Both the position numbers and the translations under genes were made by a program. Below the pieces are notes generated by a model, which worked only from the letters and a program-made list of their open reading frames with translations, did no database searches and was not told where the DNA came from. Shown piece by piece: positions 1 to 8,828 of a stretch of DNA of 64,000 nt. This stretch comes from Deltaproteobacteria bacterium (GTDB taxonomy: Bacteria > Myxococcota_A > UBA9042 > PHBI01 > JACKFB01). Each line of letters opens with the position of its first letter. Within the stretch, counting starts at the first letter, position 1. The stretch is from the NCBI GenBank assembly GCA_020632695.1, contig JACKFB010000012.1, positions 124,001-188,000 on the forward strand, given 5' to 3'.

Positions 1-136
1 CGCGCCGCAGGTAGAGCCCCATCGCGGCCGTGCTCAGCGGGATGCCGCCGGGCAGCAGCGCCACGGCGATGAGCAACCCCAGGAGAACGTACCAGGGCGG
101 GTGCGCGGCGCGACATTCGTGTAGCAGGCGTGCCAT
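1..136 (-). CDS. N-terminus of a membrane protein, cut by the window edge
   Basis: Only about 45 residues are visible. After a short charged start (MARLLHECRAAHPPW) there is one strongly hydrophobic segment from about residue 16 to 36 containing a PGGIP turn, so the protein enters the membrane at its N-terminus. The chosen ATG has a weak upstream AGGA; the frame stays open upstream, so the true start could be earlier. It lies just downstream of, and on the same strand as, the small exported protein and the MlaC-like gene, and may share their transcript. The family cannot be recognised from this fragment. Confidence 0.5.
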   Translation of the reverse strand, partial: MARLLHECRAAHPPWYVLLGLLIAVALLPGGIPLSTAAMGLYLRR

Positions 137-215
137 ATCCTGGACATCGGTCGCAGGCGCCGCTTCCTTCAGCGAGATCTGGGCGCGGGTCGGCGAACGT
201 CGCAGGCCGGTCCGC

Positions 216-707
216 TCAGCCGTCCAGCTCGAAGAGGAGCAGGTAGCTGGCGCTCATGTCGCTGAAGATCTCGACGAGGTGATCGCCCGGCTCGGGGAGC
301 TCCAGCACCACGTCCAGGGTCAGGTCGTCGCCCGCCAGCTCGAAGAGGTCCACGTCGACCAGCCGCTCACGGTCGGCGGCCGCGCAGGTGGGCGAGCGGG
401 CCTCGACGACCAGCTCGGTGCCCGGCGACACCAGGTCGCCCAGCAGCATCCGGACGCTCAAGCGCTGGTCGGGAAGCTCGGTGCGGACGATGAGCCGCTC
501 GCCGCCGGGGAAGGTGCGCCGGATGAAGCGGTCCTCGCCCAGCACGCAGCTCGCCTTGAGGTCGCAGGCGGGGATCGAGCCGTTGCAGAGCTCCTCGAGC
601 CGGGAGCCGACGAAGCCGTCCTGCGCGGTCACGCACGAGCCCGCGCCGACGCCGCAGAGCACGGCCAGCAGAGGCAGCACACCTCGTAGCGGCGGGCGGA
701 GCGGCAC
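216..707 (-). CDS. Small exported protein of unknown function
   Basis: This 163-residue protein starts at a GTG five bases after the stop of the MlaC-like gene, which implies co-transcription. Residues 1-24 form a signal-peptide-like stretch (LRGVLPLLAVLCGVGAGSC), so it is probably exported; the lipobox is poor. The mature part contains Cys in QDGF, ELCNG, ACDLKASC and SPTCAA contexts, which suggests disulfides in the periplasm. The C-terminal half has alternating beta-like hydrophobic residues (LTLDVVLELPEPGDHLVEI), as in a small beta-sandwich. A longer ATG-initiated frame exists upstream, but it runs antisense-phase through the MlaC gene and loses the signal peptide. I do not recognise the family. 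Confidence 0.6.
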   Translation of the reverse strand: MPLRPPLRGVLPLLAVLCGVGAGSCVTAQDGFVGSRLEELCNGSIPACDLKASCVLGEDRFIRRTFPGGERLIVRTELPDQRLSVRMLLGDLVSPGTELVVEARSPTCAAADRERLVDVDLFELAGDDLTLDVVLELPEPGDHLVEIFSDMSASYLLLFELDG

Positions 708-712
708 CCGGG

Positions 713-1366
713 TCAGTCGTCCTGCTGGATGCGCTTGTCGATCTTCTCGAGCAGCGCGTCGAACCCGCGCTTCTGGATGACCGAGCGGAACTGCGCGCGC
801 CAGTTGAACATCATCGAGACGCCGTCGATGACGATGTCCGAGGCCCGCCACTGCGGCTTGCCGTCCACCCGGGCGATCCCGAAGTGGTAGTCGACGTCGG
901 CGGTGACCTTGTTGCCGCTGATGACGGTCTTCACGTCCCCCTCGCTCTTGTCGTCGCCCTTCCACTCCGTGGGGCCGCGGTCGGTGACCGTGAACTGCAC
1001 GCCCGGCTTGAAGCGCCGCGCGTAGACCTTGATGATCAGCTGCTTGAACTTCTCGATGAAGCGCTCGCGCTGGTCGGGGGTCAGGGTGTCCCAGGTGCCC
1101 TTGAGGGTGCGCTCGGCGAAGGTGTCGTAGTCGAGCATCTCGTCGAGGACCGTGGTCATGTCCGCCAGCATGCTGGCCTGGTCCTTGGCCTTGTGCGCGA
1201 TGGAGACGATCTGCCCGGAGGTGCGGGCCACGATCTCGCGCGGGTCCCCGGCCGGGCGGGCCAGCTTCTCGGCGCTGGCCGTCGCCGGCGCGGTCCGCGG
1301 CGCGGCGAGGGCGGGGGTGCCCAGGGTGAGGAGGGTCAGAAGCGAGATGAGGATTCGTGCGCGCAT
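713..1366 (-). CDS. mlaC: MlaC-like phospholipid-binding ABC transport protein (Ttg2D/toluene tolerance family)
   Basis: This 217-residue protein has a signal peptide (MRARILISLLTLLTLGTPALA), a short Ala/Pro linker and a MlaC/Tol_Tol_Ttg2 domain over the rest. Typical features are DYDTFAERTLKGTWDTLTP, ERFIEKFKQLIIKVYARRF, VDYHFG and the C-terminal DIVIDGVSMMFNWRAQFRSV. Known members are periplasmic carriers that move phospholipid between the outer membrane and an MlaFEDB ABC complex; no mlaE, mlaF or mlaD is inside this window. GGGAG lies seven bases upstream of the ATG. The TolC-like gene is 56 bases upstream on the same strand, which suggests an envelope operon, although TolC is not a usual Mla partner. 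Confidence 0.9.
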   Translation of the reverse strand: MRARILISLLTLLTLGTPALAAPRTAPATASAEKLARPAGDPREIVARTSGQIVSIAHKAKDQASMLADMTTVLDEMLDYDTFAERTLKGTWDTLTPDQRERFIEKFKQLIIKVYARRFKPGVQFTVTDRGPTEWKGDDKSEGDVKTVISGNKVTADVDYHFGIARVDGKPQWRASDIVIDGVSMMFNWRAQFRSVIQKRGFDALLEKIDKRIQQDD

Positions 1367-1422
1367 GGGTGCTCCCGTGGATGTCGAGCCGACGGCCTGG
1401 GACGAAGGGTCATGCCGGGCAT

Positions 1423-2904
1423 TCACTGCGGCGCCGGGGCGGCGCCCGCCCCGGGCGGCGTCGCTCGGGCCATCTCGACGATGTCGGCGCCGATGGCGCG
1501 GCTCAGCTCGTAGACCAGGATATCGTGCTCGTGCACGACCTGCAGGTATCCGAGCTTCTTCGTGTAGAACTGCACCAGCGCGTCCATGACGTCGCGGAAG
1601 CTGCCGAAGCCGCCATCGTAGAGATCCCAGGTCGCCGTCAGCCAGCCCTGGGCCGCCTTGCGGGAGTTCTCGTAGACCTCGATGAGGTGCTGCTTGTCGA
1701 CCAGCTTCTGGTGCAACCGCCGCACCTCCAGCTCGAGGCGGGAGCGGGCGATGGCCAGCTTGTCGCGGGCCAGCCGCGCCTTGGCCCGCGCCTCGCGGAA
1801 GTCGGCCAGCTTCTGGGGCACGTCCAGCCGCCAACGCAGCGCGAAGAGGAACCCGGCGGACACGCCGACGGTCTCCGTCCCGAGGATCTCGACGTTCTCG
1901 CCCAGCACGTTGCTGTCGGTGATGCGCGCGTCGGCGATGAACGCGATCTCCGGCCAGAGGTCGTCCCGCTTCGCGTCCGCCAGCGCGCTCAGCGCCTTGG
2001 CCTCCGAGCGCGCCGACCGCACGCCCGGCGCGCCGCCCATGGCCACCTCCAGGTAGCGCTCGACCGGCAGGATCTCGACGTCCAGGGGCACCAGCGCGTC
2101 GACATCCGGCTCGATCCGCTGGCCGGCCGGCCGGCTCAACAGCAAGCGCATCCCCTCCTGCGAGGCCGTCTCCAGCTCGTGGTTGCGGGCCTCCAGCTCG
2201 TAGAACTCGGCCGAGCGCGTCTTCAGCCGCAGGTGCTCCATCTGGTCGTAGTCGGGCGAGTCCTCCTCGCGCAGGCGCGACATCCGGGCCTCGGCCTTGT
2301 CCAACCACTTGGTGCCGTCGGCGATGATCGAGGCGATCTCCCGCGCCAGGATGACGCCGTACCAGGCCTGGGCCGCCCGGTAGCGCAGCTCCCAGCGCGC
2401 GACCTCGGTCTGGGCCTGGCCGACGTCGATGCCGTGGTCGGCGGCCCGCCGCAGCGCGCGCAGCTTCCCGAAGGTGAAGAGCGGCTGCACCATCGTCACG
2501 CTGACCCGGTAGACGTAGCCCCACTCCGACAGGTCGATGGACACGCCGAAGGTGGAGTCGGCGTCGCCCTGGATCTTGGGCGAGGGGGCGATGCCGGCCT
2601 CCAGCTTGAAGCTGGGGTAGCGGGCGGCGCGCGCCTGATCGAGCTTCGCCTCGAAGATGCCGCGGCCCGAGCGGGCGGCGTCCATCAGCGGGCTGGTGCG
2701 CTCGGCCTCGTCCAGCAGCTCCTGGAAGCTGATGCGCTGCACGGACGGCGCGGGCGCCGCGGCCTCGGGCGCCGCGGCCTCAGGCGCCGCGGGATCGGGC
2801 GTGGCGGACTCGGTGGCCACCGTGGGCGTCTGGCCTGCGGCGTCGGGCGCCAGGGGCAGGACCAGCGCGAGGGCGAGCAGGGCGGTGGCGGTGCGTCGGG
2901 CCAA
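1423..2904 (-). CDS. TolC-family outer membrane efflux protein
   Basis: This 493-residue protein is of normal TolC length. A signal peptide (LLALALVLPLAPDAAGQ) is followed by an Ala/Pro-rich linker and two repeats of long alpha-helical segments with short strands, typical of the OEP family. A TTG start is chosen because it has a perfect GAGGAGG eight bases upstream and gives a clean signal peptide; the upstream ATG at 2949 would put about 15 charged residues before it. Such proteins form the outer membrane channel of type I secretion or tripartite efflux. No inner membrane partner is visible, so the substrate is unknown. It is the first gene of the minus-strand run leading to mlaC. Confidence 0.88.
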   Translation of the reverse strand: MARRTATALLALALVLPLAPDAAGQTPTVATESATPDPAAPEAAAPEAAAPAPSVQRISFQELLDEAERTSPLMDAARSGRGIFEAKLDQARAARYPSFKLEAGIAPSPKIQGDADSTFGVSIDLSEWGYVYRVSVTMVQPLFTFGKLRALRRAADHGIDVGQAQTEVARWELRYRAAQAWYGVILAREIASIIADGTKWLDKAEARMSRLREEDSPDYDQMEHLRLKTRSAEFYELEARNHELETASQEGMRLLLSRPAGQRIEPDVDALVPLDVEILPVERYLEVAMGGAPGVRSARSEAKALSALADAKRDDLWPEIAFIADARITDSNVLGENVEILGTETVGVSAGFLFALRWRLDVPQKLADFREARAKARLARDKLAIARSRLELEVRRLHQKLVDKQHLIEVYENSRKAAQGWLTATWDLYDGGFGSFRDVMDALVQFYTKKLGYLQVVHEHDILVYELSRAIGADIVEMARATPPGAGAAPAPQ

Positions 2905-3001
2905 GGCTGGCGCCTCCTCACGTTCCGAGCGGCAGAATCGACCGGGCATTGGACACCGGGCGATCCCGAGGGTCAAACGCCCCCACGGTGCGCCCCGCCT
3001 C

Positions 3002-3159
3002 AGAGGGTGTTCCCATACTCTCCCGTCGCCTGGCTGGCTCATGTGTGTCCAGGCACATCCGAGCCTCGGTTTCATGCTGGGAGCATGCGCGGTCGGCTCG
3101 GAAGCACCTGAAAACACGTCGCTGGCACCAGGCTCGGTCCGAGTATGGGGACACCCTCT
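3002..3159. repeat. Hairpin element, family 2, copy A
   Basis: A 158 bp element bounded by 19-base inverted repeats (3002-3020, AGAGGGTGTTCCCATACTC; 3141-3159) that match at 18 of 19 positions. Inside, 3050-3065 and 3095-3110 are a second imperfect inverted repeat, and 3073-3087 (CATGCTGGGAGCATG) is a small perfect hairpin. The segments CTCCCGTCGCCTGGCTGGC and, on the minus strand, CGGACCGAGC and GCCAGCGACGT recur in copies at 33986-34142 and 47151-47306. The minus-strand end begins at the TGA stop of the FAD oxidoreductase gene. It is noncoding and could act as a 3-prime-end RNA structure or be a MITE-like element. Confidence 0.75.
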
Positions 3160-4694
3160 CAACCGCCGATGCCCGGGCGCAGGGTGCGCAGGCGCAGCAG
3201 GCGCTGGGTGGCGCGCAGGGTCTGGACCGCCGCCAGGCAGGTCCCCTCGAAGCCGAGCCCGCCGAAGAGCGCGCTGCCCGTGAGCAGGATGTTCGGGTAG
3301 GGCGTCTCGACGGCCACGGCGCTGAGGTCGGCGGTGAGGTCCAGCGCGCGGCCCATGACCGGCTGCATCGCCGAGACGTCGACGTCCTCGACGCCGCTTC
3401 GGGGATCGAGGGTCAGGGCGGGGGTGTGTACGGTCAAGAGGCGCTCGTCGAGCCAGGGGATCAGCGCTCGGAGGCCCTCGAGGACCTCGGCGACGGCGCG
3501 GCGGACCAGGAGCGGGCCCGGCGCGATGCCGCGCGCGGGCACCACCGTCGTCACGGTGAGTACGCCGGGACCGGGCCGACCGTCACCGACGATGGCCGGG
3601 CCGACGGTGGGTCGGGTGATCCACAGGCTGTTGCCGCCCTCGAGCGGCGCGCGCCCGTCGCGGATGAGCAGCACCTCGCTGCCCATGCCGGCCGGCAGGA
3701 TGGCCGGGTCCACGGCCAGGTTGACGGTGAGGCGCCAGGCGACCGGCTCCTGGGACGAGAGATCGCCGTGGAAGCCGTCCCGGCGCATGGCGGCCGGGAT
3801 CAGGTGCGCGAAGCGGCGGGGGTCGGTGTTGGCCACCAGCAACGCGCACCCGAGGCGCTCGCCGCGGTCGGCCAGCACGACCTCGGTGGCGCGCCCGCGG
3901 CGCATGACCACCCGCTCGACCACCGCGTCGGGGCGGTGGTCGCCGCACTGTTCCTTGATCTTGGCGATGAAGAGGTCGCGCAGCCCGTCGAGGCCGCCCG
4001 GCACCCGCTGCAGGCCGGCGCGCACGTGGGTCCAAAGGCGCGCGGTGGCCAGAGGCGGCAGCGGTCGCGGCGTGAGGGTGACCAGGTGCCCGACCGCGCC
4101 GTGGACCAGGGCCCGCGAGACCCCGCCGTCCTGTCCGCGAAAGAGCGGGTCCATCCCGGCGCGGCCCTCGATGAAGTCGAGGCAGGGGGCGAAGGCACGG
4201 CGGAAGCGCTGGTTCGCCCCGAGCCCGGTCGGCGGCAGCACCAGATCGGCGCGCAGGGCCTGGTCGCTCGCGGCGGTGCAGTCCTGCGCCCACTGCTCGT
4301 AGGAGAGCATCGTCTCGCCCGCGTCCGACATCTCGCGGTCCAGCTCGCGGCGCCAGCGGTCGGGGGCGCGGGTGACGTCGATGCGCCGGTCGGGCAGCAC
4401 GAGCTGGAGCGTGGGGTCCAGCGTGCGCGGGCGGTTCTTCATCTCCATGCCGAGCGAGAGCTCGCCGAAGACCTGGTTGACCACCGGCGAGGTGGAGAAC
4501 CCGTAGAAGCGCTCGGCCTCGCGCAAGAACAGGTGCCCCTGGTGCCGGTAGACGTTGGGCCGCGCGCCGTGGCCCACCACGCCCACGCGGTAGCCGGCCC
4601 GCGCGGCCAGCGCCGCGTACATCAGCCCACCCAGATCGGAGCCGACCACCAGGACGTGGTAGGTCGCGGCCAGGCGCTTGCCCGACCCGATCAC
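3159..4694 (-). CDS. FAD-dependent oxidoreductase, phytoene-desaturase-like
   Basis: This 511-residue protein has an N-terminal dinucleotide-binding beta-alpha-beta unit at about residues 12-40 (HVLVVGSDLGGLMYAALAAR), in which the usual GxGxxG reads GSDLGG. A C-terminal segment (NILLTGSALFGGLGFEG) matches the second FAD contact of the NAD(P)/FAD amine oxidase and phytoene desaturase group. The GTG start overlaps the purN TGA (GTGA), so translation is probably coupled. The link to purine synthesis is positional only, and the substrate is unknown. The stop codon is the first base triplet of repeat copy A. Glycine-to-serine/aspartate changes in the nucleotide loop make FAD binding probable rather than certain. 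Confidence 0.75.
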   Translation of the reverse strand: MIGSGKRLAATYHVLVVGSDLGGLMYAALAARAGYRVGVVGHGARPNVYRHQGHLFLREAERFYGFSTSPVVNQVFGELSLGMEMKNRPRTLDPTLQLVLPDRRIDVTRAPDRWRRELDREMSDAGETMLSYEQWAQDCTAASDQALRADLVLPPTGLGANQRFRRAFAPCLDFIEGRAGMDPLFRGQDGGVSRALVHGAVGHLVTLTPRPLPPLATARLWTHVRAGLQRVPGGLDGLRDLFIAKIKEQCGDHRPDAVVERVVMRRGRATEVVLADRGERLGCALLVANTDPRRFAHLIPAAMRRDGFHGDLSSQEPVAWRLTVNLAVDPAILPAGMGSEVLLIRDGRAPLEGGNSLWITRPTVGPAIVGDGRPGPGVLTVTTVVPARGIAPGPLLVRRAVAEVLEGLRALIPWLDERLLTVHTPALTLDPRSGVEDVDVSAMQPVMGRALDLTADLSAVAVETPYPNILLTGSALFGGLGFEGTCLAAVQTLRATQRLLRLRTLRPGIGG

Positions 4695-5320
4695 GGGCCG
4701 CCGCCTTCCAGGTGCACCACGCGCCCCTCGACGCGGAACTGCCCGGCGAGGACCTTGGCGACCACCTTCGGGTAGATGCGGTGCTCGACCCGGCGGATGC
4801 GCGAGCCCAGCGACTCGGCGGTGTCGGTGTCCAGCACCGGCACGGCGGCCTGCGCGATGATGGCGCCGGTGTCCATGCCCTCGTCGACGAAGTGCACCGT
4901 GCAGCCCGACACCTTGACGCCCGCGGCCACCGCGTCGGCCGGTCCGCGGGGGCCGGGGAACGCCGGCAGCAGCGCCGGGTGGGTGTTGAGCATGCGGCCC
5001 GCCCAGCGGCGCACGAACTCCGGCGAGAGCAGGCGCATGAAGCCGGCCAGCACCAGCCACTGCACCTCGTGGCGGCGCAGCGTGGCGTCCAGGGCCTCCT
5101 CGAAGGCCGCCCGGCTCGAGAACGCCGTGTGGTCGACGACCTGGGCCGGGACGCCGGCCGCCTCGGCGACGGCCAGCCCGGGGACCCCGGGGCGGTTGGA
5201 GACCACCAGCACGGGCGCGCTCAGGTGGGCGGGGTAGGCGATGGGCGGGTTGGCCCAGAAGTCGAGGATCGCTCGCAGGTTGGAGCCCTTGCCGCTGATG
5301 AGCACGGCGAAGCGCGTCAT
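4691..5320 (-). CDS. purN: Phosphoribosylglycinamide formyltransferase
   Basis: This 209-residue protein, of typical length, transfers a formyl group from 10-formyl-tetrahydrofolate to GAR, step three of de novo purine synthesis, in the cytosol. The N-terminus FAVLISGKGSNLRAIL binds substrate phosphate. The catalytic Asn-His pair lies in MLNTHPALLPAFPG, and the essential Asp is in GCTVHFVDEGMDTG. The ATG overlaps the purM stop by four bases and its own stop overlaps the next GTG, giving a tightly coupled purM-purN-oxidoreductase operon. Confidence 0.96.
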   Translation of the reverse strand: MTRFAVLISGKGSNLRAILDFWANPPIAYPAHLSAPVLVVSNRPGVPGLAVAEAAGVPAQVVDHTAFSSRAAFEEALDATLRRHEVQWLVLAGFMRLLSPEFVRRWAGRMLNTHPALLPAFPGPRGPADAVAAGVKVSGCTVHFVDEGMDTGAIIAQAAVPVLDTDTAESLGSRIRRVEHRIYPKVVAKVLAGQFRVEGRVVHLEGGGP

Positions 5321-6324
5321 GGGGCGACCTCGCCGACCACCGTCGGCGTCTCACCCGCGTCGCGCAAGAGCGCGCTCACCGCGTCGACCTGGGAGGAGTC
5401 CACGGCCATCACCAGGCCCAGGCCCAGGTTGAAGGTGCGCCGCAGCTCGTCCTCTGCGATGTCGCACTGGCGGAGCAGGGCGTAGATCGGTGGCTCGTCC
5501 CAGGCGCCGTGGCGCAGGTGCGGACGCAGCCCCTCGGGCAGTACCCGGGGCAGGTTCTCGACGAGGCCGCCGCCGGTGATGTGGGCCATGGCGTGGATGG
5601 CGCCCGGCGCCCCCCGCAGCGCCGCCAGGACGGGCCGCACGTAGATCCGGGTGGGCGCCAGCAGCGCCTCGCCCAATGTGGTGGTGAGCGGCGCCGGGCG
5701 GTCGTCCAGCCCGAGGCCGGCGACCTCGAGGAGCGCCTTGCGCGCCAGGCTGTACCCATTGGAATGCAGCCCGCTCGAGGGCAGGCCCAGCAGCACGTCG
5801 CCCGCCGCGACGCGGTCGGGGCCGAGGATCGCGTCGCGCTCCACCGCGCCCACCACGAAGCCGGCGAGGTCGTAGACGCCGTCGGCGTACATGCCGGGCA
5901 GCTCGGCCGTCTCGCCGCCCAGCAGCGCGCAGCCCGCCTGCCGGCAGCCCTCGGCGATCCCGCGCACCACCGCCTCGCCCACCTCCGGGTCCAGCCGCCC
6001 GGTGGCGAAGTAGTCGAGGAAGAAGAGCGGCTCGGCGCCCGAGGTGAGGACGTCGTTGACACACATGGCGACCAGGTCGACGCCGATCGTGTCGTGCACA
6101 CCCATCGCCACGGCGACGTCGAGCTTGGTGCCCACCCCGTCGGTGCCGCTGACCAGCACCGGGTCGCGGTAGCCGGCGTCGGCCATCCGGAACAGGCCGC
6201 CGAAGCCGCCGATATCGGAGATCACCCCCGCCCGGCGGGTCGCTCGGGCCAGCGGGCCGATGCGGCGCACCAGCTCGTTCCCGGCGTCGATATCCACCCC
6301 GGCGCCGCGGTACGTCAGTCCCAT
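5317..6324 (-). CDS. purM: Phosphoribosylformylglycinamidine cyclo-ligase (AIR synthetase)
   Basis: This 335-residue protein closes the imidazole ring of AIR with ATP, step five of purine synthesis. Family hallmarks are GGFGGLFRMADAGY, LVSGTDGVGTKLDVA, DLVAMCVNDVLTSGAEPLFF, the Gly-rich LLGGETAELPGMY and AHITGGGLVENLPRV. GGGAGGGC precedes the ATG. It heads the purM-purN-oxidoreductase operon. Its 5-prime side is occupied by a composite repeat whose hexamer tract begins 91 bases upstream of the start codon, so any promoter must lie in that short spacer or beyond the repeat. Confidence 0.96.
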   Translation of the reverse strand: MGLTYRGAGVDIDAGNELVRRIGPLARATRRAGVISDIGGFGGLFRMADAGYRDPVLVSGTDGVGTKLDVAVAMGVHDTIGVDLVAMCVNDVLTSGAEPLFFLDYFATGRLDPEVGEAVVRGIAEGCRQAGCALLGGETAELPGMYADGVYDLAGFVVGAVERDAILGPDRVAAGDVLLGLPSSGLHSNGYSLARKALLEVAGLGLDDRPAPLTTTLGEALLAPTRIYVRPVLAALRGAPGAIHAMAHITGGGLVENLPRVLPEGLRPHLRHGAWDEPPIYALLRQCDIAEDELRRTFNLGLGLVMAVDSSQVDAVSALLRDAGETPTVVGEVAP

Positions 6325-6414
6325 CTCGCCCTCCCGAAGAGCCGATGCGCGAGGGTCTACACCACGAGGCCCAGCAAGTCACGGCCCCGGATGGACCGCC
6401 CCGAAGCAGCCAGC

Positions 6415-6920
<506 letters not shown>

Positions 6921-6925
6921 GCCGG

Positions 6926-7720
6926 ACCGCCACCGGCGAGTGCCGCAGCGGCGAGCGAGGCCGTGGGCCGAAGGGCGAGCGAGGGGCGCACGGAGGCGGC
7001 CAGGCCCGACCACACGCGACACGAGCGAGGCGACGCCGGGCCCACGGGCGTAGCCGCCGCCGCCGCCGGTGCCTCGATCGATCCCGCCACCGGCGAGGGC
7101 CGGCAGCGGCGAGCGAGCGCGCCGTGGGCAGGAGCGAGCGAGGGCGCACGGAGGCGGGCGAGGCCCGCCGCACACGCGACCCGAGCGAGCGACGCCGCCC
7201 ACGGCGGGCGTAGCCGCCGCTGACGGTGCCTCGATCGATCCCGCCACCGGCGAGGCGCCGGCAGCGGCGAGCGAGCGCGCCGTGGGCAAGGAGCGAGCGA
7301 GGGCGCACGGAGGCGGGCTTCTGCGCCCGCACACGCGACCCGAGCGAGCGACGCCGCCCACGGCGGGCGTAGCCGCCGCTGACGGTGCCTCGATCGATCT
7401 CGCCACCGGCGAGGCGCCGTCAGCGGCGAGCGAGCGCGCCGTGGGCAAGGAGCGAGCGAGGGCGCACGGAGGCGGGCTTCTGGCCCGCCGCACACGCGAC
7501 CCGAGCGAGCGACGCCGCCCACGGCGTGCGTAGCCGCCGCTGACGGTGCCTCGATCGATCTCGCCACCGGCGAGGCGCCGTCAGCGGCGAGCGAGCGCGC
7601 CGTGGGCAAGGAGCGAGCGAGGGCGCACGGAGGCGGGCTTCTGGCCCGCCGCACACGCGACCCGAGCGAGCGACGCCGCCCACGGCGGGCGTAGCCGCCG
7701 CTGACGGTGCCTCGATCGAT
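6926..7720 (+). repeat. Five tandem 157-161 bp structured units of composite element, locus 1
   Basis: Unit starts are 6926, 7083, 7240, 7399 and 7560; lengths are 157, 157, 159, 161 and 161. Each runs from CGCCACCGGCGAG to GGTGCCTCGATCGAT. Units four and five are nearly identical and the first is the most divergent, as expected for tandem duplication. Each unit can fold as three stacked stems: outer GAGGCGCCGTCAGCGGC with GCCGCTGACGGTGCCTC, middle CGCCGTGGGC with GCCCACGGCG, and apical GGCGGGC with GCCCGCC around TTCTG. The internal loops contain repeated GAGCGAGC. Units abut without spacers, so this is not a CRISPR array. No gene lies between 6325 and 7790. Confidence 0.9.
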
Positions 7721-7790
7721 CGCGGCTTGACGGCGGGGGGACCGCCGTTCGATGTTCAGGCTGCTCCTGGCAGGTCGTGGAGGCGCGCTC

Positions 7791-8828
7791 ATGCGGTGGA
7801 TCGTGATGTTGGCGGCGGCGCTCGTGGCCTCGGGGTGGGGGTGTGGGAAGGAGGAGGCGGCGAAGGCGCCGGCAGCTCCTGCTCCTGCGGCGGCGGCCCC
7901 GGCGGAGGCGGTGCCTGCGACGCCGCCGGCGGGTGCGCCGCGACGGGAGCGTGCCGGCATCGAGACGGGCACCAGCCCGGATACGCCGGAGGTGCCCGCG
8001 GCGGAGCGAAAGCTCGCCGCGCAGGTGATCGATCGGAAGCTCGAGACCGAGCCGCCCCCGGAGCAGAACCCCGGCGCGGACAAGCTGCGCTCGGCCTGGA
8101 AGCTGGTCTCGGGGCCCTGGCTGCGCGCGCTCGAGGCGGGCGACGCCGCCGCCTTCACGGCGCTGCTCGATGCCGACTTCATCGGCGACCGGCCGCCGGG
8201 TTCGGACGCGGCGCCCGGCCGGGACGAGTGGGCCAAGGCGCGCAAGCCGCCGGTGCAGGGCGCCCGCGAGGTGACCCTGGGGGCCGTGGAGGCGCGGGTG
8301 GAGGCCGGGCCGGGGCTGGTGTACTTCCGCTTCCAGGAGCGGTCGAGCGCGGCCGGGCAGTGCTCGGAGACCGACCGCGAGCTGATGCTGCGCCGCGACA
8401 ACGACGCTGGCGACGGCTCGGAGGCAGCCTGGCGCGTGCGCGCGGAGAGCGCGCTGGGGACCAGCCCTTGCGAGATGACCTCGGCGCCGACCTTCGCCGC
8501 CGCCCATGAGGCCCTGAAGAAGGCGCTGGCCTCGGGCGACACGGAGGCCGCCCGCGAGCGGCTGGCGCCCTTCGTGTGGCTGCGCGACGACGGCGTCCAG
8601 ACCGCCAGCTACCCGGCCTCCGACGTGGCCGATGGCGAGCACTGGGTGGCCGCCGCCCTCCAGCGGGTGGCTGGAGACGCCGACAGCACCCGGGCCACCG
8701 GCACGGTGGGGGTGGTGAGCGGCGAGGGCATCCAGTTCGTGTACGAGATGCGCCCGAGCGGGCCGGCGCTCATCGGGGTGGCGCGCGGCGAGGTCGGGCT
8801 GGTGGGCGCGAGGCCGACGGCTCCATGA
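7791..8828 (+). CDS. Putative lipoprotein of unknown function
   Basis: This 345-residue protein starts at the ATG preceded by GGAGG eight bases upstream; an ATG at 7752 in the same frame lacks a ribosome site. Residues 1-18 (MRWIVMLAAALVASGWGC) look like a lipoprotein signal with a Cys at 18, followed by an Ala/Pro-rich linker to about residue 45. Two regions, about 100-200 and 230-345, each resemble a small alpha/beta fold in which a conserved Trp-containing segment is followed by strands; they may be tandem NTF2-like domains (inference only). Its stop overlaps the start of the HExxH gene (ATGA), so the two products are likely made together. Confidence 0.7.
   Translation: MRWIVMLAAALVASGWGCGKEEAAKAPAAPAPAAAAPAEAVPATPPAGAPRRERAGIETGTSPDTPEVPAAERKLAAQVIDRKLETEPPPEQNPGADKLRSAWKLVSGPWLRALEAGDAAAFTALLDADFIGDRPPGSDAAPGRDEWAKARKPPVQGAREVTLGAVEARVEAGPGLVYFRFQERSSAAGQCSETDRELMLRRDNDAGDGSEAAWRVRAESALGTSPCEMTSAPTFAAAHEALKKALASGDTEAARERLAPFVWLRDDGVQTASYPASDVADGEHWVAAALQRVAGDADSTRATGTVGVVSGEGIQFVYEMRPSGPALIGVARGEVGLVGARPTAP

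Noticed and set aside
1357..3111. Long plus-strand frames opposite the TolC and MlaC genes
   Set aside because: They are mirror frames of high-GC third-position coding; the minus-strand proteins have signal peptides, ribosome sites and family motifs.
6926..7720. CRISPR array
   Set aside because: Units are about 160 bp, abut directly without spacers, and no cas gene is present.
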